From Armatimonadota bacterium (lineage in GTDB: Bacteria > Armatimonadota > JAAZEB01), in contig DUUU01000496.1 in assembly GCA_012841485.1 (NCBI GenBank), positions 1 to 12,297 on the forward strand: 12,297 bases of DNA. The letters run 5' to 3'. The position numbers and the translations under genes were made by a program. Below the pieces are notes generated by a model. The model had not been told where the DNA came from and searched no databases. It saw only the letters and a program-made list of their open reading frames with translations. Positions 8,682 to 12,297 of this stretch are shown here, piece after piece (the stretch's first letter is position 1; each line of letters opens with the position of its first letter).

Positions 8682-9896
8682 TCACCGGTCTACGTCTCCA
8701 AAGATCGGGTCGATGCTGCCGAGGATCATCACCAGGTCGGCGATCTTCCAGCCACGAGAGATGACTGGCAGCACCGAGAGGTTGGCAAAGGAGGGAGAAC
8801 GCCACTTCATCCGGTAGGCGGTGTTGCTCCCATCACTGATGATGTAGGCGCCCATCTCGCCCCGGGGCGATTCCACGGCGGCATAGGCCTCGCCGGCGGG
8901 CGGGCGCACGGTGCGCGTGCCCTTGGCCGCGATCTCGCCCGGCGGGATCTCATCGAGAAGCCGGTCGCACTGGCGCAGGATCTTGATGCTCTCGCGCATC
9001 TCGTCGATGCGCACCTGGTAACGCGCCAGCGAGTCGCCCGTCTCGCGCGTGACCACGTTGAAATCGAGTTGCGGGTAAAGCCCGTACGGCTTGCTGCGGC
9101 GCAGGTCATAGGCCACGCCGGATCCGCGCGCCATGGGGCCGCTGCTCCCCCAATTGATGGCAACGTCCGGCGGGAGCACTCCGATGCCGCGGGTGCGCAG
9201 GAGGAAGATCTGGTTCTCGCTCAGGAGCGTGTCCTGCTCGTCCACCATGGGCGGGAAGTAGTCCAGGAACCAGCGGAACCGCTCGCGCCACTCGCCCTCG
9301 GGCAGATCCTGGGCGACGCCTCCCACGCGCACGTAAGAGTAGGTGAGGCGCGCCCCGCAGATCATCTCCAGCAGGTCGAGCACGTACTCGCGGTCGCGAA
9401 ACGCGTAGATGAAGGGGGTGGTGGCTCCCAGGTCGAGGCCAAAGGTGCCCACCGAGATGAGGTGGCTTGCGATCCGCTCCAACTCCTGGACGATGACCCG
9501 GCAAAGCTCCGCGCGCGGCGGAATGGTGATCCCCAGCAGCTTCTCGACGGCGACGCAGTAGGCCGTGTTGCAGGCGATTGCCGCCACGTAATCGAGACGG
9601 TCGGTCAGGGGAAGGACCTGGACGTAGGTGCGGTTCTCGGCGATCTTCTCGACGCCCCGGTGAAGGAAGCCGATGTGCGGCTGAACATCCACAACCCACT
9701 CGCCATCCAGGCGCACCTTGAGCTGGAGCACGCCGTGCGTGCTGGGGTGCTGCGGGCCCATATAGAGCTCAATGTGGTCCGTCTCGATCTCGTGGAGCTC
9801 GCCACTGGGATCGAGCGGCACGGCAGGGCCACCCACGCGCGGGAGGGCTTCTTGCAGCTCCCCTCTCTCGTCTCTGTCGGTTTTGCTCATCTGCAT
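8682..9896 (-). CDS. nuoD: NADH-quinone oxidoreductase subunit D (NuoD, 49-kDa type)
   Basis: Peripheral-arm subunit related to the large subunit of [NiFe] hydrogenases; with NuoB and NuoH it forms the quinone reduction site. Motifs include MGPQHPSTHGVLQLKVRLDGE near the N-terminus (the His and Tyr/His region that contacts quinone), GFLHRGVEKIAENRTY, TDRLDYVAAIACN, ERIASHL, and the C-terminal block GSIDPIFGDVDR that ends the protein. The hydrogenase nickel cysteines are absent, as expected for NuoD. From ATG 9896 it has 404 residues, a usual length. ATG 9890 is equally possible, and the frame is open to ATG 9962, but the extra N-terminal residues there look unconserved. None has a strong ribosome binding site. 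It is a separate protein, not the NuoCD fusion of enterobacteria, and is separated from nuoC by 160 bp. Confidence 0.96.
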   Translation of the reverse strand: MQMSKTDRDERGELQEALPRVGGPAVPLDPSGELHEIETDHIELYMGPQHPSTHGVLQLKVRLDGEWVVDVQPHIGFLHRGVEKIAENRTYVQVLPLTDRLDYVAAIACNTAYCVAVEKLLGITIPPRAELCRVIVQELERIASHLISVGTFGLDLGATTPFIYAFRDREYVLDLLEMICGARLTYSYVRVGGVAQDLPEGEWRERFRWFLDYFPPMVDEQDTLLSENQIFLLRTRGIGVLPPDVAINWGSSGPMARGSGVAYDLRRSKPYGLYPQLDFNVVTRETGDSLARYQVRIDEMRESIKILRQCDRLLDEIPPGEIAAKGTRTVRPPAGEAYAAVESPRGEMGAYIISDGSNTAYRMKWRSPSFANLSVLPVISRGWKIADLVMILGSIDPIFGDVDR

Positions 9897-10056
9897 TCCA
9901 GGAGTCGTGAAACAGCGCTCGTAAAGCGCCCGCCAACGCCCGACAGCAACCATCCCTCGCATAGCGCGGCATGCGAACCGCGCCCGGCGTTCAGCGGGCC
10001 CACGGGGTCACTGTTGGGAACGCGCCTTCACGGGTCAGGGGGCCGTGCCCCACTTT
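9897..10056 (-). other. 160-bp gap between nuoC and nuoD, with short hairpin
   Basis: No gene is evident here; the frame open upstream of nuoD (to 9962) gives no recognisable sequence. Five bases after the nuoC stop lies a compact perfect hairpin, stem GGGGC/GCCCC with a 3-nt loop (10039-10051). Near-identical words CACGGGGTCA (10001-10010) and CACGGGTCA (10029-10037) repeat on the plus strand 28 bp apart. There is no T-run, so it does not look like an intrinsic terminator. A role in mRNA processing or differential expression is only a guess. Confidence 0.45.
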
Positions 10057-10578
10057 TCACTCGGTGATACTGAACTTCCCGCCCGGGCTATCCAGCTTGA
10101 ACTCTTTGCGCAGCGGGTGGGGATACTCGTCCCACTCATCAGGAAGCAGAATGCGGCGCAGGTCAGGATGCCCCTCGTAACGGATTCCCATCAGATCGTA
10201 CGACTCGCGCTCATGCCAATCGGCTCCCGCCCAGACCGAGGTTACGCTCGGCACCCGGGGGTCGTCATACGTTACCGGCGTCTTCAGAACGACCACCCGC
10301 GGCGAGGTCATCTGGCCCAGGTGAATCACCGACTCCAGGCCATCGCCACGGTCCACGCCGGTGACCAGAATCGGGTAGTCGAACCCCTGCTCCTCCTTCA
10401 GGTAGCGGCAGACCGCAAGCAGGCGCTCGCGGCCCACGGTCACGACGAGATCACCGCCGGGCGCGAGGGTCACCGCGACATCCTCGCCAAAGCGTTGCTG
10501 AAGCCCGCGGCGGACCTCGGAAAAGGGATCCGCGGCCTCGTCGGACGCCGGGCGGGCTATCTTCTTCTCATCTGCCAT
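10057..10578 (-). CDS. nuoC: NADH-quinone oxidoreductase subunit C (NuoC, 30-kDa type)
   Basis: Peripheral-arm scaffold subunit of complex I that packs against NuoD and NuoB; it binds no cofactor. The 173-residue protein shows the family signature HERESYDLMGI (122-132) and the following HPDLRRILLPDEWDEYPHPLRKEF (137-160), both hallmarks of the 30-kDa subunit. The N-terminal domain has the usual alternating hydrophobic strands, for example GGDLVVTV and FDYPILVTGVDRGDG. The ATG at 10578 lies 20 bp after the nuoB stop; the open frame continues upstream into nuoB, but the MADEKK start fits spacing and family length. The ribosome binding site is weak (GGGGAG about 14 nt upstream). NuoC is separate from NuoD. 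Confidence 0.95.
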   Translation of the reverse strand: MADEKKIARPASDEAADPFSEVRRGLQQRFGEDVAVTLAPGGDLVVTVGRERLLAVCRYLKEEQGFDYPILVTGVDRGDGLESVIHLGQMTSPRVVVLKTPVTYDDPRVPSVTSVWAGADWHERESYDLMGIRYEGHPDLRRILLPDEWDEYPHPLRKEFKLDSPGGKFSITE

Positions 10579-10598
10579 GAGCTGCGGCCTTGCTCCCC

Positions 10599-11264
10599 TC
10601 AGGCTTTCCAGGTAGCGCGGTACTTCTCGCGGCGTATCTTCTCGTGCAGCTTGATCACGCCATCCAAGAGCGCCTCTGGCCGGGGCGGACACCCGGGAAC
10701 GTACATATCGACCGGCACGATCTGGTCGAGGCCCTTCACCACGGAATAGGAATCGTGGAAGGGCCCGCCGCAAATGGCGCACGCACCCATCGCGAGCACG
10801 TAGCGCGGCTCCGCCATCTGCTCCCAGAGGAGCTTCAGGCGCGGAGCCATCTTCTTCGTCACCGTTCCAGAAACGATCATCAGGTCGGCCTGCCGGGGAC
10901 TGGCGCGGAACATCATCCCGAAGCGGTCGAAATCATAGCGCGCGGCGCCCGTCGCCATCATCTCAATGGCGCAGCATGCCAACCCGAAGAGGAGATACCA
11001 CAGCGACGACTTCCGGCTCCAGTTGAGCGCGACTTCCCCCGCATCGAGCGCGCGCTCCAGATACCGGCGGAGGCTCTCCGCGTCCGTCGTCAGGACGCCG
11101 CCGTCCGGCCAGCGCTCCAACACACCCACGGGGAGCTTTGCAGGATCGAGGGAAGCGGCTTCGCCAGCGGGCAATACCGGAAGCGCAGTGGCGTCCACCA
11201 CTCGCCCCTGGCCAGCGGTTGGCTTCTCTGCCGGCCCTCCCGGCGACTGGCGATCTACTCCCAC
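10599..11264 (-). CDS. nuoB: NADH-quinone oxidoreductase subunit B (NuoB), carries cluster N2
   Basis: Peripheral-arm subunit holding the terminal [4Fe-4S] cluster N2 that reduces quinone. The ligand pattern is complete: tandem Cys97-Cys98 in [14 protein letters not shown], Cys162 in [11 protein letters not shown] and Cys192 in [15 protein letters not shown]. Other family blocks are [11 protein letters not shown] (131-141) and [15 protein letters not shown]. An additional cysteine (Cys165) lies near the third ligand. The start is uncertain: GTG at 11264 overlaps the nuoA stop by 10 nt and has GGAGGAAAGGGG upstream, giving 221 residues; ATG at 11285 would give 228 but overlaps nuoA by 31 nt with no ribosome binding site; GTG codons near residue 22 are also possible. 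The first 50 or so residues are Ala/Pro/Gly-rich and poorly conserved, so family comparison does not settle it. Confidence 0.95.
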   Translation of the reverse strand: MGVDRQSPGGPAEKPTAGQGRVVDATALPVLPAGEAASLDPAKLPVGVLERWPDGGVLTTDAESLRRYLERALDAGEVALNWSRKSSLWYLLFGLACCAIEMMATGAARYDFDRFGMMFRASPRQADLMIVSGTVTKKMAPRLKLLWEQMAEPRYVLAMGACAICGGPFHDSYSVVKGLDQIVPVDMYVPGCPPRPEALLDGVIKLHEKIRREKYRATWKA

Positions 11265-11656
11265 CGCAGGACCCCTTTCCTCCATGCGTACACCAGACCG
11301 ACCACCAGAATGGTCACAAAGACGAGCATATCGAGAAAGGCAAAGAGACCGAGACCGTGCGCCTGCACCAACCGGCCGCCCACCACGCGTACCCATGGCC
11401 AGAGGAAGACCACTTCCACATCGAAGATGATGAAGACGAGGGCATAGAGGTAGTAGCCAATGTGCATCTGCGGCCAGGACATCCCCACCACCCGCTCGCC
11501 ACACTCGTAGGGACGGGTCTTCTGGGGTGTGGGATGCCCCGGACCAATCATCCGGGGGATGACGATCATCACCACGGAGACGACCACAGCGATGAAGAAG
11601 AATACCGCCACCGGCAACCAGTCGGCTGCCGGGCTGGCCGAGATGGGCGTCGGCAT
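11255..11656 (-). CDS. nuoA: NADH-quinone oxidoreductase subunit A (NuoA)
   Basis: First gene of the operon; a three-helix membrane subunit of complex I of 133 residues, normal length. Diagnostic sequences are KTRPYECGE (45-53) in the loop between TM1 and TM2, which carries the conserved cysteine near the quinone channel, and [22 protein letters not shown] (68-89), the second helix with its conserved Asp/Glu pair. The third helix is [19 protein letters not shown]. The ATG at 11656 has AGGGAG 8 nt upstream, and a near-consensus promoter lies just beyond it. The stop codon overlaps the proposed GTG start of nuoB, indicating coupled translation. Confidence 0.97.
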   Translation of the reverse strand: MPTPISASPAADWLPVAVFFFIAVVVSVVMIVIPRMIGPGHPTPQKTRPYECGERVVGMSWPQMHIGYYLYALVFIIFDVEVVFLWPWVRVVGGRLVQAHGLGLFAFLDMLVFVTILVVGLVYAWRKGVLRWE

Positions 11657-11664
11657 TCAACAAT

Positions 11665-11671
11665 CTCCCTC
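11665..11671 (-). promoter_or_regulatory. ribosome binding site of nuoA
   Basis: GAGGGAG on the minus strand, with 8 nt to the ATG at 11656. It begins about one base after the transcription start predicted from the promoter, so the leader would consist of little more than this site. Confidence 0.75.
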
Positions 11672-11679
11672 TGGGGGCT

Positions 11680-11708
11680 ATTATACTCCTGCGGCCGAGG
11701 ATCGTCAA
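11680..11708 (-). promoter_or_regulatory. sigma-70-type promoter of the nuo operon
   Basis: On the minus strand TTGACG (11708-11703) is followed after exactly 17 bp by TATAAT (11685-11680). This is an 11-of-12 match to the housekeeping -35/-10 consensus with ideal spacing, in the only long intergenic region upstream of the operon. A start of transcription around the A at 11672 would leave a leader of only about 16 nt before nuoA. Such a match is unlikely by chance in DNA this GC-rich and suggests strong, largely constitutive expression of complex I. The start site itself is inferred. Confidence 0.85.
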
Positions 11709-11742
11709 GGCTGCTGGCACTCACGCAGGTGGAATCCGGGCA

Positions 11743-11763
11743 TCCCTTGAGTCGAATAAGGGA
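11743..11763. repeat. 6-bp inverted repeat upstream of the nuo promoter
   Basis: TCCCTT (11743-11748) and AAGGGA (11758-11763) are separated by 9 bp, so their centres are 15 bp apart. The dyad lies about 35 bp upstream of the -35 box, a common position for an activator site. It may equally be chance, since the arms are short. Confidence 0.3.
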
Positions 11764-11889
11764 ATACACTGATACACAGCCCCCGGCAGGCACGGGCCGC
11801 AATGCCACCGGTGCAGGGTGCGACCGCGGATGGCGAGCGCTGGGGCCCGCGGTAGCCGCCCGCCACGCGGGAACTGTTGCGGTTCACCC

Positions 11890-11933
11890 GGCGATACCGA
11901 TCCGCGTTGGGGCCGCTCAGGCGCGGTATCGCC
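11890..11933. repeat. 10-bp perfect inverted repeat directly after the transglutaminase-like gene
   Basis: GGCGATACCG (11890-11899) and CGGTATCGCC (11924-11933) form a perfect 10-bp stem with a 24-nt spacer. The repeat abuts the stop codon of the gene at 11934. No T-run follows on the minus strand, so an ordinary intrinsic terminator is not supported, but a 3' end-protecting or Rho-assisted structure is plausible. The rest of the 277-bp intergenic region (11657-11933) shows nothing gene-like apart from the promoter and the shorter dyad. Confidence 0.6.
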
Positions 11934-12297
11934 TCACCGTTGCTCCAGGATCGTGGCGTGGAGCCGGCCGATGCTCTTCACGGCGCCGTACATCGTGGCG
12001 GCGTCGCCTTGCGTAAACTTGATATGCGTGGCATCGACGAATCCCGGGGCAACCGTGGGATCCACCGGCACCCAGCAGCCGGCCGCGTAGCTCTCGGCCC
12101 AGGCGTGGTAGTAGAAGCGGTCGCGGAAGTAGACAATGCCGGCGCAGACGCGCGTAGGGATTCCGGCGGCGCGCGCGAGCGCGGCATAGAGGGTGGCATA
12201 GTCGCGGCACATCCCCACCGGCTCGCGCAACACATCGAGCGCCGTGCGCGGGAGACCGATGTCGCCCTGGATGCGTAGGTTCCCATACACCCACCCC
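11934..12297 (-). CDS. transglutaminase-like (papain-fold) domain protein, C-terminal part (cut by window edge)
   Basis: The last 121 codons of a protein that begins beyond the window. It shows the full transglutaminase-like catalytic set: Cys30 in EPVGMCRDYATLYAALARA, the GIPTRV block, His64 in FYYHAWAESY and Asp79 in CWVPVDPT (numbering from the first visible complete codon at 12296). The segment after it, VDATHIKFTQGD and onward to LHATILEQR, is the usual ending of one bacterial group of these proteins. Such domains occur in peptidases, cross-linking enzymes and cell-envelope proteins; the missing N-terminus, which may hold a signal peptide, membrane helices or other domains, prevents a specific call. 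It is on the same strand as the nuo operon but 277 bp upstream and behind a promoter, so it is probably a separate transcription unit. Confidence 0.85.
   Translation of the reverse strand, partial: GWVYGNLRIQGDIGLPRTALDVLREPVGMCRDYATLYAALARAAGIPTRVCAGIVYFRDRFYYHAWAESYAAGCWVPVDPTVAPGFVDATHIKFTQGDAATMYGAVKSIGRLHATILEQR

Noticed and set aside
5861..10010. Shared word ACGGGGTCA in the K/L gap (minus strand, 5869-5861) and the C/D gap (plus strand, 10002-10010) as a dispersed repeat
   Set aside because: Nine bases in opposite orientations and no extended similarity; within chance for GC-rich DNA.
11286..11720. Upstream extension of the nuoB frame across nuoA
   Set aside because: It would overlap almost all of nuoA and the promoter; the NuoB domain needs none of it.

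Overview
The window is almost entirely one minus-strand operon encoding the membrane arm and the connecting (Q-module) subunits of respiratory complex I (NADH-quinone oxidoreductase type), in the order nuoA-B-C-D-H-I-J-K-L-M-N, read from about 11656 down to 581. Reading frames are intact and the diagnostic motifs are present: the NuoB N2-cluster cysteines, two CxxCxxCxxxCP ferredoxin motifs in NuoI, HP-S-THG in NuoD, ERE-YD in NuoC, and the buried Glu/Lys residues of the antiporter-like subunits L, M and N. The NADH-oxidising module nuoE-F-G is absent from its usual place between nuoD and nuoH. This makes it an 11-subunit type of complex I, known from several bacterial phyla and archaea, whose electron input must come from another protein.

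Layout from high to low coordinates. 11934-12297 is the C-terminal part of a transglutaminase-like protein that runs off the window. 11657-11933 is an intergenic region with a near-consensus sigma-70 promoter (TTGACG, 17 bp, TATAAT) just upstream of nuoA, plus two inverted repeats. 581-11656 is the nuo operon; most junctions are tight (overlaps or 1-20 bp), but three internal gaps of 109-160 bp occur (C/D, D/H, K/L), two of which hold short GC-rich hairpins. 490-580 is a short spacer. 1-489 is the N-terminal part of a UbiE/MenG-type quinone methyltransferase, cut by the window edge and on the same strand, so probably the last visible gene of the same transcription unit.

The proteins form a coherent unit: NuoB/C/D/I carry electrons to the quinone site formed with NuoH, NuoA/H/J/K/L/M/N translocate protons, and the methyltransferase makes the mature (mena)quinone the complex reduces. 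The organism is a GC-rich bacterium with a respiratory chain. The 11-subunit layout next to menG/ubiE would fit groups such as Chloroflexota, Armatimonadota or some Bacillota, but phylum cannot be settled from this sequence alone.

No mobile element, CRISPR array, tRNA or rRNA was seen, and nothing here points to an undescribed defence or accessory system. The points most worth a second look are an apparent 55-60 residue insertion in NuoH, the strong promoter with a very short leader, the structured gaps inside the operon, and a possible 35-codon ORF whose stop overlaps the nuoL start.
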